From JAUIIK01 sp041390865 (GTDB lineage: Bacteria > Chloroflexota > Chloroflexia > Thermomicrobiales > CFX8): a stretch of DNA of 64,000 bases. How positions within the stretch are numbered: position 1 is the stretch's first letter; each line of letters begins with the position of its first letter. Location of the stretch: positions 1 through 64,000 of the forward strand of contig JAWKPC010000022.1 of the NCBI GenBank assembly GCA_041390865.1. Reading direction: 5' to 3'. Under the pieces are notes generated by a model. That model was not told the origin of the DNA. It saw nothing but the letters and a program-made list of their open reading frames with translations, and searched no databases. Below are positions 16,091-25,071 of the stretch, piece after piece. The position numbers were made by a program, and so were the translations under genes.

Positions 16091-17740
16091 ATGCCAGATT
16101 ACTATGATCTCGGACCGCACAGCCGTCCGGTGTCCACGTCGTCCGCCGACGCGCAGCTCTGGTTCGACCGGGGCTTGAACTGGACCTACGCCTTCAACCA
16201 TGAGGAGGCGATTCGCTGCTACGAGCGGGCGCTGGAGCATGATCCTGATTGTGCGATGGCCCGCTGGGGAATCGCCTACGCTATAGGCCCCAACTACAAC
16301 AAGCAGTGGGAGGCGTTCGACGAGGCCGATCTCAAGGCGTCGCTGTCGAGAGCCTATGAGGAGTCCGTTCGGGCGGCATCGCTGATCGACGATGCGACGC
16401 CGGCCGAGCGCGCGCTTATTCTGGCGTTGAAGGCGCGCTACCCCTCGCCGGAGCCGCTCGAAGACTGCTCGCCCTGGAATGACGCGTATGCCGATGCGAT
16501 GCGCGAGGTCTACCGGCAGCATGGAGAGGATCTCGACATTGCCGCGCTCTTCGCCGAGGCGCTGATGAACCGCACTCCCTGGCAGCTCTGGGACCTCGAC
16601 ACCGGCGAGCCGATGGAGGGCGCCGACACCCTCGAAGCGCAGGCGGTTCTCGAGCGGGCGCTGGAGACGATCGCTGCCCGAACCCATCCCGCCGTCCTTC
16701 ATATGTATATCCACCTGATGGAGATGTCGCCCTTCCCCGAGAAGGCCCTGCGCGCCTGCGACTGGCTTCGCGGGCTCGTCCCGGACGGCGGGCACCTGGA
16801 GCACATGCCGACTCACATCGATGTCCTTTGCGGCCACTATCAGAACGTCGTCAAGTACAACACCGACGCGATCGTTGCCGACCGCAAATACGTCGAGCGG
16901 GAGGGGGCGCTGAACTTCTATTCGACCTATCGCGCTCACGATTACCATTTCAAGCTCTACGGCGCGATGTTCCTCGGGAACTACGAGGAGGCGATCGGCG
17001 CGGCGAACGAGTTGATCGCGACGACGCCGGCGGAACTGCTGCGGATCGAATCACCGCCGATGGCGGACTGGCTCGAAGCGTTCGTCCCGATGAACATGCA
17101 TGTCTACATCCGCTTCGGCAAGTGGCAGGAAATCATCGACACGCCGCTGCCGGACGACCAGGAGCTTTTGCGTGACGACGGCCCTGATCCACTACGCCAA
17201 GGGCGTCGCCTACGCCGCGACGGGCTGGGTCGAGGAGGCGGAACAGCAGAAGGTGCTGTTCGAGCAGGCGGTCAGCCGGGTGCCGGAGACCCGCTACCCT
17301 TTAACAACACCGCCCTCGACATCCTGGCGATCGCCGCGGAGATGCTCTACGGCGAGCTGGAGTATCGCAAGGGCAACTTTGAGGACGCGTTCGCGCACCT
17401 GCGGAAGTCGATCGAGCTTGACGACGGCCTGCCCTACGACGAGCCCTGGGGCTGGATGCAGCCGACCCGCCATGCCTACGGCGCGCTGCTGCTGGAACAG
17501 GGACGGGTCGAGGACGCGGCGGCGGTCTACCGCGCCGACCTCGGGCTGGACGGCACCATCGGCCGCGCCTTCCAGCACCCGGAGAACGTCTGGAGCCTGC
17601 ATGGCTATCATGAGTGCCTGATGCGGCTGGGGAAGCACGACATGGCGGCGATGATCAAGCAGCGGCTCGACCTCGCCATCGCCCGCGCCGACGTTCCGAT
17701 CCACGCATCCTGCTTCTGCCGCCTGAACCACGCGGTCTGA
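16091..17740 (+). CDS. Tetratricopeptide-repeat protein (internal double frameshift)
   Basis: A 549-codon frame with the alternating helices of TPR proteins (YAFNHEEAIRCYERALEHDP, ARWGIAYAIGPNYN). Between about 17172 and 17300 the frame encodes an unnatural Gly/Arg-rich stretch, while the +1 frame there encodes VTTALIHYAKGVAYAATGWV and continues in TPR style. Two compensating indels are therefore likely and the corrected protein keeps the repeat. It belongs to a conserved family of large hypothetical TPR proteins with DYHFKLYGAMFLGNYEEAI-type repeats. Role unknown; probably a soluble scaffold. No signal peptide is visible. An AGGAGG box (16080-16085) lies 5 bases before the ATG. Confidence 0.8.
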   Translation: MPDYYDLGPHSRPVSTSSADAQLWFDRGLNWTYAFNHEEAIRCYERALEHDPDCAMARWGIAYAIGPNYNKQWEAFDEADLKASLSRAYEESVRAASLIDDATPAERALILALKARYPSPEPLEDCSPWNDAYADAMREVYRQHGEDLDIAALFAEALMNRTPWQLWDLDTGEPMEGADTLEAQAVLERALETIAARTHPAVLHMYIHLMEMSPFPEKALRACDWLRGLVPDGGHLEHMPTHIDVLCGHYQNVVKYNTDAIVADRKYVEREGALNFYSTYRAHDYHFKLYGAMFLGNYEEAIGAANELIATTPAELLRIESPPMADWLEAFVPMNMHVYIRFGKWQEIIDTPLPDDQELLRDDGPDPLRQGRRLRRDGLGRGGGTAEGAVRAGGQPGAGDPLPFNNTALDILAIAAEMLYGELEYRKGNFEDAFAHLRKSIELDDGLPYDEPWGWMQPTRHAYGALLLEQGRVEDAAAVYRADLGLDGTIGRAFQHPENVWSLHGYHECLMRLGKHDMAAMIKQRLDLAIARADVPIHASCFCRLNHAV

Positions 17741-17823
17741 CAACTGCGCAACCTGGCACCCTGGCCGAAGACTGCGCGAAGTGAAAGATCTACGAACAGT
17801 CGAGAATCAATTCGCGGCAGGGG

Positions 17824-18372
17824 CTAGCGAATGGTCATTGGCTGTTCCGGAAGTTGTCCACGAATGACCGGATCGAGGAGGCTTGGCAGATTTTCAGGGA
17901 ACACGACGTCCGTGGTGGCGCGCAGCTCATCGAGCGTCCACCAGTGGTATGAGTCGATGCCGGCGCTCTCATAGTTGGCCAGGTTGTCGAAGACGGGTTC
18001 GATGCGGGCGACGCGAGCCGGGAAGAAGCGCTCATGGGAAAGCGCTTCGCCGATACCCATCATCGGAAAGTGGAGGATCTGCTCACGGATCCAAACGCAA
18101 GGACCGATATCGGCGTCCGAGATGCCGGTCTCTTCCCAGAGCTCCCGCGATGCCGCTTCCTCGAATGTCTCGCCCGGTTCCAATCCGCCGCCGGGCACGT
18201 GCCAGTACTCCTCGATCATGGTGTCCGGATTCATCGGCATACCGACCGTCTTGAACAGCAACAGCCGGTCGTCTGGATCGAGGATCAGCAGTCGGGATGA
18301 CGGGCGGACTTTCACCAGCGTCCTCGCTTCGTTTCGTTGCTCTCCGGTGATCAGCGTCAGTAATTGTCTCAT
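17824..18372 (-). CDS. Nudix hydrolase
   Basis: A 182-residue protein with a clear Nudix box, G-L-E-P-G-E-x7-R-E-L-W-E-E-T-G (near residues 64-85; core GETFEEAASRELWEETG). Its glutamates bind the metal used to hydrolyse nucleoside-diphosphate-X substrates. The preceding strand EYWHVPGGGLEPG is typical. The substrate cannot be told. It converges with the TPR gene and lies directly downstream of the peptide-binding lipoprotein gene on the same strand. Confidence 0.9.
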   Translation of the reverse strand: MRQLLTLITGEQRNEARTLVKVRPSSRLLILDPDDRLLLFKTVGMPMNPDTMIEEYWHVPGGGLEPGETFEEAASRELWEETGISDADIGPCVWIREQILHFPMMGIGEALSHERFFPARVARIEPVFDNLANYESAGIDSYHWWTLDELRATTDVVFPENLPSLLDPVIRGQLPEQPMTIR

Positions 18373-18437
18373 GCTCGAAGCAAGAATCGGCTTATCTCTA
18401 CATGATCATGGTTCGCGAGACGTCCGGTCTGCCGAAC

Positions 18438-20333
18438 CTACGAATCGATTGTCCAGTGCTGGAGATTCCAGGACGGCGCGACCGCCCAGGGGCTGAAGCC
18501 TGCCGGGTGAACGCGATTGCTGACGGCTGCGAGGCCGTTGCGCCGAACGAGCGGGATGATGACCGCGTCCTCGTTCAGGATCGTCATCATCCGGTGCCAG
18601 AGGCCTGCCTGGATGTCGGGCCTCATCTCGGTCTTCGCCTGATTGTGGAGCATGTCGAACTCGGGGTTGGCATAGCGGGATATGTTCGGCTCCGACCAGC
18701 CGTTGGCGGACGAGGCGATCCGGTCAGATCGGAAGCGTTCGGCCCATTCGAGCGGGTAGGGCGAGCTGGGCGCGGCCGGAGTGAAGATCTGCATGTCGGC
18801 GTAGAAGTGGCTCGCGGTATCCGGATTTTCGGGATCGTGTGAGAAGAAGACGCCTGCGTCGACCGACTTCAATTCGACCGCGAATCCGATCCTCTCCAAC
18901 GCTTCGGCGATGATTTCCTGGGCCAGCTGTCTGCTTGGATCGACCGAGGTTTGCAGCAGGAGACTGCCGCCATTGAAGCCAATCCCATCGAGCATTGTCC
19001 TTGCCAGATCCAGATTGTGCCCGGTCATAGAACCGGTTCCCCGATACGCCTCCGGAGCGACGATCGGATAGACAAATGGTTCGTTGGCAATGTCCCCGTA
19101 CGCTTCGGCCAGCCGATCTCGTGGAATCGCCAGGCTGACGGCTTGCCGTACCGTGAGGTTGGCGAAGTAGCGGTGCGGGTTCCCCGGCTCGGCCCGCGGC
19201 TGACCTTCGCGCCCGCGTGGGTCGGTGAAGTTCAGGAACAGCGTTTCGATCCCCAGCCCGGGAATAACCGCAAGCCGGCCGGTATCCGATTCGCCAATAC
19301 CCTGCAACTGCTCTCCGCTCAGCATCTGCAATCCCGGGGCGTAGTCGGCGTCGCCGGTTTCGAGCACCCTCATCGCGTTCGACATGGGGTCGCCGGTGAG
19401 AAACTGCAGCTCGACGGTGTCGAAGGCCTGCCTGGTTTCGTCCCAATACCCTTCGAATCGTTCATATCGGGCCTGGTGCTTCGAGAGGTTCGATTCCACG
19501 ATCTTCCAGGGGCCGGTGCCAACTGGCGCCTGGTTGACCTCGTCCTCGTAGCTGGTGAATTTCCCGATGAGCGGCTCGAAGATGTGGGCCGGCAGGATGA
19601 CCCCATCGCCGCCGCGAAAGGTGTCGAACCAGTTGGGATTCGATTGGCTGAAATGGATGGTCACGGTGTGGTCGTCGATCCGCTCGATGGTGTTGACGAG
19701 TGCGAAGGAATTGCCGGTCGTCCGCGTGCCCTCGGCTGTGCCGTCCGGATCGGCGGCAAACCGCCAGGTTGCGATGACGTCGGCGGCGGTGAACGGCTGA
19801 CCATCGTGCCAGATAACTCCTTCACGGAGCTTCCAGGTTACCCAGCGACCGTGAGCGTCGAGCAGTCCATTGTCGAAGGTTGGCCACTCCGACGAGAGAA
19901 GCAGGACGGGGTTGAGGCCAGCGTCGAACTCGAACAATGGTTCGAGCACCAGACGCGCGCCGAGCCAGGACCGCCCCCCGAACCCGACGTGCGGGTTGTG
20001 GGAGATGAGTGGCAGCCACGATGCGATCTGGAAGTGTCGGTCCGTGTCGGGCGGGTACGGCGCTGGTGTTGCTGTCGCTGCCGCGTTCGGTGTCGAAGTC
20101 ACATCCGGCCTCGTCGCAACTGGTGGCGAAGTCTGCGGGGTTGACTCCGGTGCCGGTGTTCCCGGGGCTGTGGTGGTGGTCGGCTCCTCACTCGGGCCTT
20201 CATCGCCCGCCATCGGACTGCAGCCCGCGATGAGCCCGACTATGACTGGACTGATCGAACCAAACGTCAGCGCGCGTAGCAGCACATCCCTTCGGGTGAG
20301 GTGTCTGGTGGTGGGCCACTCATGCTCGTTCAT
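18438..20333 (-). CDS. ABC-type peptide/solute-binding lipoprotein (SBP family 5)
   Basis: A 631-residue extracellular solute-binding protein of family 5 (oligopeptide/nickel type). The N-terminus carries a twin-arginine-like RR at 14-15 (HLTRRDVLLRAL), a hydrophobic stretch and the lipobox LIAGC with C38, then a Ser/Thr/Pro/Glu linker (to about residue 90). The binding domain shows GVIWHDGQPFTAADVIATW and NPHRYFANLTVRQAVSLAIP, which are signature regions of the family. No permease or ATPase genes are adjacent, so it is an orphan binding protein. It lies 24 bases downstream of the anti-sigma gene and may be transcribed with the sigma/anti-sigma pair. Confidence 0.9.
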   Translation of the reverse strand: MNEHEWPTTRHLTRRDVLLRALTFGSISPVIVGLIAGCSPMAGDEGPSEEPTTTTAPGTPAPESTPQTSPPVATRPDVTSTPNAAATATPAPYPPDTDRHFQIASWLPLISHNPHVGFGGRSWLGARLVLEPLFEFDAGLNPVLLLSSEWPTFDNGLLDAHGRWVTWKLREGVIWHDGQPFTAADVIATWRFAADPDGTAEGTRTTGNSFALVNTIERIDDHTVTIHFSQSNPNWFDTFRGGDGVILPAHIFEPLIGKFTSYEDEVNQAPVGTGPWKIVESNLSKHQARYERFEGYWDETRQAFDTVELQFLTGDPMSNAMRVLETGDADYAPGLQMLSGEQLQGIGESDTGRLAVIPGLGIETLFLNFTDPRGREGQPRAEPGNPHRYFANLTVRQAVSLAIPRDRLAEAYGDIANEPFVYPIVAPEAYRGTGSMTGHNLDLARTMLDGIGFNGGSLLLQTSVDPSRQLAQEIIAEALERIGFAVELKSVDAGVFFSHDPENPDTASHFYADMQIFTPAAPSSPYPLEWAERFRSDRIASSANGWSEPNISRYANPEFDMLHNQAKTEMRPDIQAGLWHRMMTILNEDAVIIPLVRRNGLAAVSNRVHPAGFSPWAVAPSWNLQHWTIDS

Positions 20334-20357
20334 TGCTGCCCCTCTCTGGTAGTCAAT

Positions 20358-21086
20358 TCACCGCGCTCCATTCGGGTAGACGTAGACAACCCGGCGCAGG
20401 CCGACATCCTGGGATGTGACACGAATCCACCAGCAACCAGGCACCGGGAAGGTGATTGTGGACCTACGCACTGTCAGGGCTTCCCCATGAACGTTTGACC
20501 GTGCGGTGAAAGGTTCACCAAATGACCATGTGGCGCTGAATGAGGGGTCGTCGAGGCGCTCGGCGCTGTAGGTCATGTCCTGGGGTTGATAGCTGCGCAT
20601 GAGCCAAAAGACGTCATTGTTCCCTTCGTAGACCAGGCCGAGCCGGGCATTGATGGTGATGCCGCTGCCGTCGAGAAAGTAGGAGTATCTCCATGCTTCC
20701 GGATCAGCCAGGCTGTTCGGGTACTGCCCACCGAGCCTGTCTTCTGGCCCTACCCAGGCGTCGACGGGACAGGATTCGGGTGGCAGGAAGGGCACAGCTG
20801 CCGTCCGGGCGGTTGCATCCGCCTCCGGGCGAACCGGGTTTGACGGCGAGCTATCGAGAGACTGCCAGATGACGATCGTGACCACGACTATCAGTGTCAC
20901 GGCTGCAATGGCAGCTACTTCTCCCGAGATGAAGGAGAACCGGACTCTGGATGGCTGCCGCGCGGCTTCGCGGAGTTGGCGTCGGTGACGCGTACGTTGT
21001 TCGTTGGTCAACACGATCGATGCGTAGGTTTGCTCCACGAGGCGTCCGTGCTGCTCGTAGGTTGTGTTTTCCGGGTTAGACGTCAA
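20358..21086 (-). CDS. Probable anti-sigma factor, single-pass membrane protein
   Basis: A 242-residue protein with an N-terminal cytoplasmic part, one transmembrane helix (about 57-76, AAIAAVTLIVVVTIVIW) and a beta-rich extracytoplasmic domain. It begins at a TTG that overlaps the end of the ECF sigma gene by 11 bases, with GGGAG before it; translational coupling of this kind is the usual organisation of sigma and anti-sigma genes. The zinc-finger HxxxCxxC motif of many anti-sigmas is absent, so the assignment rests on topology and gene order. Confidence 0.65.
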   Translation of the reverse strand: MTSNPENTTYEQHGRLVEQTYASIVLTNEQRTRHRRQLREAARQPSRVRFSFISGEVAAIAAVTLIVVVTIVIWQSLDSSPSNPVRPEADATARTAAVPFLPPESCPVDAWVGPEDRLGGQYPNSLADPEAWRYSYFLDGSGITINARLGLVYEGNNDVFWLMRSYQPQDMTYSAERLDDPSFSATWSFGEPFTARSNVHGEALTVRRSTITFPVPGCWWIRVTSQDVGLRRVVYVYPNGAR

Positions 21087-21675
21087 TATCGTCTCCCAGG
21101 TCCTTGGCGAGCTCTCTCATAGAGCGGCTCAGTCGCATTTTGGCGGCACCTTCAGAAATGTGGAGCGTTCTCGCAATTTCCGCGATCGGCAGGTCGGCGA
21201 CGAAGCGCAACGTGACCACCTCTCGATTCGCTTCCGATAGCTGCTGGATAGCTCGATGCACTCTTCTGTGCTCGTCATCGCGGAGAGCTAGCGCGTGGGC
21301 ATTGTCACCTGGCGGGTCGTGCTGCCAGCGTCGATTGATCGCCTTCCAGAATCGTCGGTGGCCGCGACGCTGGTCTGCGATCTTTCGAGTTGCGATCGCG
21401 AAAAGCCAACCCCTGAAACTGCCACGCTGCGGGTCGAACTGCTCCAGCCGTTCGAGTGCCGTGATGATGGTCTCGCTTACGATGTCATCCGCCTCTGTCT
21501 GGGAGCCGGTCCGGCTGAGTGCATAACGGTAAAGCCGGTCGGCATAGCGCTCGTAGAGCAGCTCGAAGTACCGGGCGTCGTTGCTCGCTGCGCCGGCGAT
21601 TTGTTCGTCGGTGAGGCCCGTGCCGCGATGTCCGGGCGGCTCCTTTGCGATCTCGTCGGATCTGGACCGATCCAC
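21076..21675 (-). CDS. ECF-type RNA polymerase sigma factor
   Basis: A sigma-70 family, ECF group protein. Region 2 is seen in YFELLYERYADRLYRYALSR and ADDIVSETIITALERLEQFD, region 4 in LSEANREVVTLRFVADLPIA followed by IARTLHISEGAAKMRLSRSM. The frame is open to 21765 but the first residues are not sigma-like. I favour the GTG at 21675, with a GGGGGG run a few bases upstream; this gives about 199 residues, the normal ECF size. It is translationally coupled to the membrane protein downstream, its likely anti-sigma. The regulon is unknown. Confidence 0.88.
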   Translation of the reverse strand: MDRSRSDEIAKEPPGHRGTGLTDEQIAGAASNDARYFELLYERYADRLYRYALSRTGSQTEADDIVSETIITALERLEQFDPQRGSFRGWLFAIATRKIADQRRGHRRFWKAINRRWQHDPPGDNAHALALRDDEHRRVHRAIQQLSEANREVVTLRFVADLPIAEIARTLHISEGAAKMRLSRSMRELAKDLGDDIDV

Positions 21676-21855
21676 CGGCAAGCACACCCCCCGTTGTTTT
21701 GTTCTACGCAGAAGAGGGCTGATAGGTAACAGCGTACTGCAGGCCGTGGAAGAAGCGGCAGCCAAGGCCCGGCGCTATTGCATGCAGGTCATCGTATTCG
21801 GAGGATGGTGCTACGATCTGCGGCGAGCAAGTTGGAAAATGGGTGGAGGAATCAC

Positions 21856-22704
21856 ATGAATGTGCTTGTTTCTGTCGATATCGAAGGTATCACCGGGGTC
21901 GTCCATGCCGACATGATGAGCCCGGAACAGCGGGAGTACAACCGCGGCCGGAAGCTGATGACCGACGATGCCAATGCGGCGATCGAGGGGCTGACGCAGG
22001 CCGGGGCTGACTACATCCTGGTGATCGACGGCCACGGACCGATGCGAAATCTCGTCTTCGAGGACATGCATCCCGCGTCCCATCTGATGACCGGCAGCGC
22101 CAATTCCCGGGATCACTGCCAGCTCGAAGGCGCTGACTCTCGGGAGTTCGATGCGGCGGTGTTCGTCGGGTATCACGCGATGGCCAAGACCTATAACGCG
22201 ATTCACCCGCACACGATCGCCGGCGCGGCGGTGCACGAGCTGCGGGTCAACGGGGAGCCGCACGGGGAGACCGGGATCAACGCGGCGGTTCTCGGGTCGA
22301 TGGGCGTTCCGGTCGTCATGGTGACCGGCGACACGACCACCTGCGCCGAAGCGCATCGCTTTCTCGGCGACGAGATCCAGACGGTTGCGGTGAAGGACTC
22401 CGTCGGCCGTAACTCGGCGATCTGCCGCCCGCCATCGGCGACGCTGCCCGAGATCACCGAAGCGGCGAAGAAGGCGCTGGAGAATCGCGGCGAGGTCAAG
22501 CCCTATCTCCAGGGGCAGTCGATCCAGTTCGAGCTTGACTTCCTTACCATGCTCCAGTGCGACCGGGCGGCTCAGGTGAGCGGCGTGGAACGCGTATCGC
22601 CGGTGACGATCCGGATTGAGGGCGACAATGCCTGGGATCAGTACGGCGTGCTCTGGTCGGCGCTGCGAGCCGCGCTGCACGAACCGGCCTCGTTCTTGCG
22701 GTAG
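21856..22704 (+). CDS. M55 family D-aminopeptidase (DppA-like)
   Basis: A 282-residue metallopeptidase of the DppA family. The zinc ligands of the Bacillus enzyme are all in place: D8 and E10 in VDIEGITGV, H60 in IDGHGPMRN, H107 in FVGYHAMAKT, and E138 in PHGETGINA. DppA releases N-terminal D-amino acids from peptides and may salvage peptidoglycan peptides. ATG 21856 follows GGTGGAGGAATCAC; a frame start 78 bases upstream is not needed. The gene is followed by the potassium transporter gene on the same strand, but a hairpin lies between them. Confidence 0.9.
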   Translation: MNVLVSVDIEGITGVVHADMMSPEQREYNRGRKLMTDDANAAIEGLTQAGADYILVIDGHGPMRNLVFEDMHPASHLMTGSANSRDHCQLEGADSREFDAAVFVGYHAMAKTYNAIHPHTIAGAAVHELRVNGEPHGETGINAAVLGSMGVPVVMVTGDTTTCAEAHRFLGDEIQTVAVKDSVGRNSAICRPPSATLPEITEAAKKALENRGEVKPYLQGQSIQFELDFLTMLQCDRAAQVSGVERVSPVTIRIEGDNAWDQYGVLWSALRAALHEPASFLR

Positions 22705-22792
22705 CTGATCGCGAGCGGCGAGAACTGGTGGTCAGAACCGGCGTTGTCTGGCACTATCCGGGGATGAAATATTCGCAGCTACGTATCAGCCA

Positions 22793-24233
22793 GTGAACGC
22801 GTCCCAGCGCCGGCCAGGTGACCGGATCGTGCGCCGGCGGGTCAATGCCCGCCGGGAGATCGATCTCCCTGACGCTGCAATACAGCGTCAGGGACCCCGG
22901 CACACTGAATCCCATGCCAAGGCCTTCGTGACGGCGGTCGCGGCGATCATCGGTATCGGCACGCTCCTGCTGGCGTTGCCTATCTCGACCCGCTCCGGCG
23001 ATGCTACTCCGATCGTCGACGCACTGTTCATCGCCGCCTCGGCGGTTTCGGTGACCGGCCTCGTCACCGTCGATACGGCGACCCATTGGAACTTCCTCGG
23101 CCAGCTCGTCATCCTCTTGCTGATGCAGATCGGCGGGATCAGCTTCACGGTTGGCGCGGGGATCGCTTTGCGCTTCCTCGCCCGCGGCGGGCGGCAGAGC
23201 GTGCGCGACGCCACGATGATGCTCGCCGGCGAACTCACGTTGCCGCTCCACGAGGCGGCGTCGCTCACCCGCCGGGTGATCAAGTTCACCTTTCTCATCG
23301 AAGGTGCCGGCGTCCTGGCGCTCTTTCTACTTCATGGGAGACGAGCCGCTGCACTTGGCCTTCTGGCGAAGTGTCTTCACCTCGGTCTCCGCCTTCAACA
23401 ACGGCGGCTTCGACATTCAGGGGGAGTTCCAGTCGTTTACGGCCTTCTCGGGCTCGATCTGGATCAATGTCACTTTGATGGCGCTGATCACCCTCGGCAC
23501 GATCTCCTATATCGTCGTCGCCGACGTTGTCGAGTCGCGTCGCTGGAGAAAGATGTCTCCATATACGAGGCTGGTGCTCGTCGTCCACGGGGCGTTGACC
23601 GGCATCGGATTCCTGACCTTCCTCGGTGCGGAATGGAATGGCGCGCTGTCGGAGATTCCGGTCGTCCACCGCCCGATGGCTTCGCTCTTCCAGAGCATCT
23701 CCTCCCGCTCGGCCGGGATCGCAACGGTGAACTTCGGTGAGGTGAGTACCTTTTCGGATTTCGTCTACGTTGCGTTGATGGGCGTTGGCGGGGCATCCGG
23801 CTCTCCGGCCGGCGGGGTACGGATCGCGACGATCGGCGTTATCGCCGTCGCTGTGGTGTCGATCATCCGGGGCTCGAGCGAGCCCGAGCTCTTCCGACGG
23901 AGCCTGCCGATCGATGTTGTCCTGCGGGCGATGGTCGTCATCGTCGTTTTCTTCCTGGGCCACTTCATCGCGGCGGCTGCACTGGCCGGGACCGAGCACC
24001 TCTATGGTGTACAGCCGCGCTTCATCGTCGTGCTGTTCGAATCGATGAGTGCGATCGCAACCGTCGGATTCTCGACCGGCATCACTCCCGATCTTTCGAC
24101 TCCGGGGAAGATCGTCATCACGCTCTCGATGTATCTCGGCCGGCTCGGGCCGCTGCTCACGGTCTACGCGCTTCAATCCAGGCAATACGACAAACGCTAT
24201 AGACTTCCCAAGACGACCGTGCATATCGGATGA
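22793..24233 (+). CDS. TrkH/KtrB-type potassium transporter subunit (frameshifted)
   Basis: A K+ channel-like transporter with four pore-loop repeats, each seen here: SAVSVTGLVTVDT, TSVSAFNNGGFDI, SSRSAGIATVNFG and SMSAIATVGFSTG. One glycine per filter segment and the eight-helix pattern identify the KtrB/TrkH family. The frame breaks near 23325: after AGVLALFL the protein continues in another frame as FMGDEPLHLAFWRSVFTSVS. A single indel restores about 480 codons, the normal length. The start is uncertain: GTG 22793 gives an unusually basic leader, and a 12-bp hairpin lies inside it. No ktrA/trkA gene follows in the window; TspO is next. Confidence 0.88.
22866..22894 (+). other. Perfect hairpin at the 5' end of the potassium transporter gene
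   Basis: 12-bp inverted repeat (TCCCTGACGCTG and complement) with the 5-base loop CAATA. It falls within codons 25-34 if GTG 22793 is the start, or in the leader if the true start is further downstream. It may be a transcript signal after the M55 gene. Confidence 0.5.
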
Positions 24234-24258
24234 CGACGCAGAACGAAACGAGTAGTCA

Positions 24259-24732
24259 ATGAAGCGGGTGCTGATCGGCGCGGCCAGGTTGCTGGTCTCT
24301 ATTGCTATCTGCCAATTGGCCGGCGCCGTCGGCCTTGCGGCAAGCCGGGACACGGAACGGTACTACGCGAAACTCGAGAAGCCGTCGATCGCACCGCCGC
24401 CAGCGGTATTCGGGCCGGTCTGGACGGTTCTCTACACGATGATGGGAACAGCCGCCTTCCTCGTCTGGCGGCAGAAGAAGGCGGACGGTGCGAAGGCATT
24501 GAAGCTATTTGGCGCCCAGCTTGCCTTGAACGCGGCATGGACTCCGGTGTTCTTTGGCCTGAAGAAGCCGGGCCTGGCGCTGATCGTGATCGGCGCGCTG
24601 CTGCCGGCTATCATCGCAACGATCGCCGCGTTCTGGGTTGTCTCGATTCCCGCCGCGCTGCTGCTCGTGCCGTATCTGCTCTGGGTCGGCTTCGCGTCGG
24701 TTCTCAACTTCGAGCTCTGGCGGCGCAACTAG
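24259..24732 (+). CDS. tspO: TspO/MBR family protein
   Basis: A 157-residue integral membrane protein with the five helices of the TspO family. Diagnostic segments are WYxxLxKPxxxPP-like YYAKLEKPSIAPPPAVFGPV, WTVLYTMMGTAAFLVW, the third-helix NAAWTPVFFGLKKPG and the C-terminal LLLVPYLLWVGFASVLNFE. Bacterial TspO binds porphyrins and affects their light-dependent breakdown and stress responses. It is 25 bases downstream of the potassium transporter and could be co-transcribed. Family assignment is firm; physiological role here is not known. Confidence 0.95.
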   Translation: MKRVLIGAARLLVSIAICQLAGAVGLAASRDTERYYAKLEKPSIAPPPAVFGPVWTVLYTMMGTAAFLVWRQKKADGAKALKLFGAQLALNAAWTPVFFGLKKPGLALIVIGALLPAIIATIAAFWVVSIPAALLLVPYLLWVGFASVLNFELWRRN

Positions 24733-25071
24733 CGGTATCCGCGGGGCGAACCTGCAAGTCATAGACGGTCCGCCGATAGAACGATCCCGGGCGATGCGTC
24801 GCGGTCCAAGGGCCGTCCGATACCAACGAGAATCTGTTGTCAGGTAAAGACTGTGACCAGGGATCGGGGCCGCTCCGGTGCCGGAATCCGGGACTACTGG
24901 GTCTGGTGCTTCGCGCCGATGGCTTCTACCGTTTGAGTGTCGCCAGTTTCGAGATCGCAGGCTCGAACAACTGGCGCTGCTTTCAACGAATGGCAATCGC
25001 CCGAAATCTGGATGCTTGCACGGAGGGTATTGCCGGTCGTTCGCCAGTCAGGCATTGGACACATCTCCCCG
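24733..25071. other. Intergenic region before the HD-GYP gene
   Basis: About 340 bases. The following open frame extends into it up to 24937, but those residues do not resemble a receiver domain and no ribosome binding site supports them. It should carry the promoter of the HD-GYP gene. No other structure noticed. Confidence 0.45.

Noticed and set aside
15968..16948. N-terminal extension of the minus-strand frame that ends at 15275
   Set aside because: It is antisense to the TPR gene and has shadow composition; a ribosome binding site supports a start at 15967.
19478..19500. tRNA T-arm-like GGTTCGATTCC
   Set aside because: Lies inside the solute-binding protein gene and no cloverleaf can be drawn around it.
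23295..24353. A 352-codon minus-strand frame opposite the potassium transporter
   Set aside because: Very rich in Arg, Asp and His; a shadow of membrane helices on the other strand.
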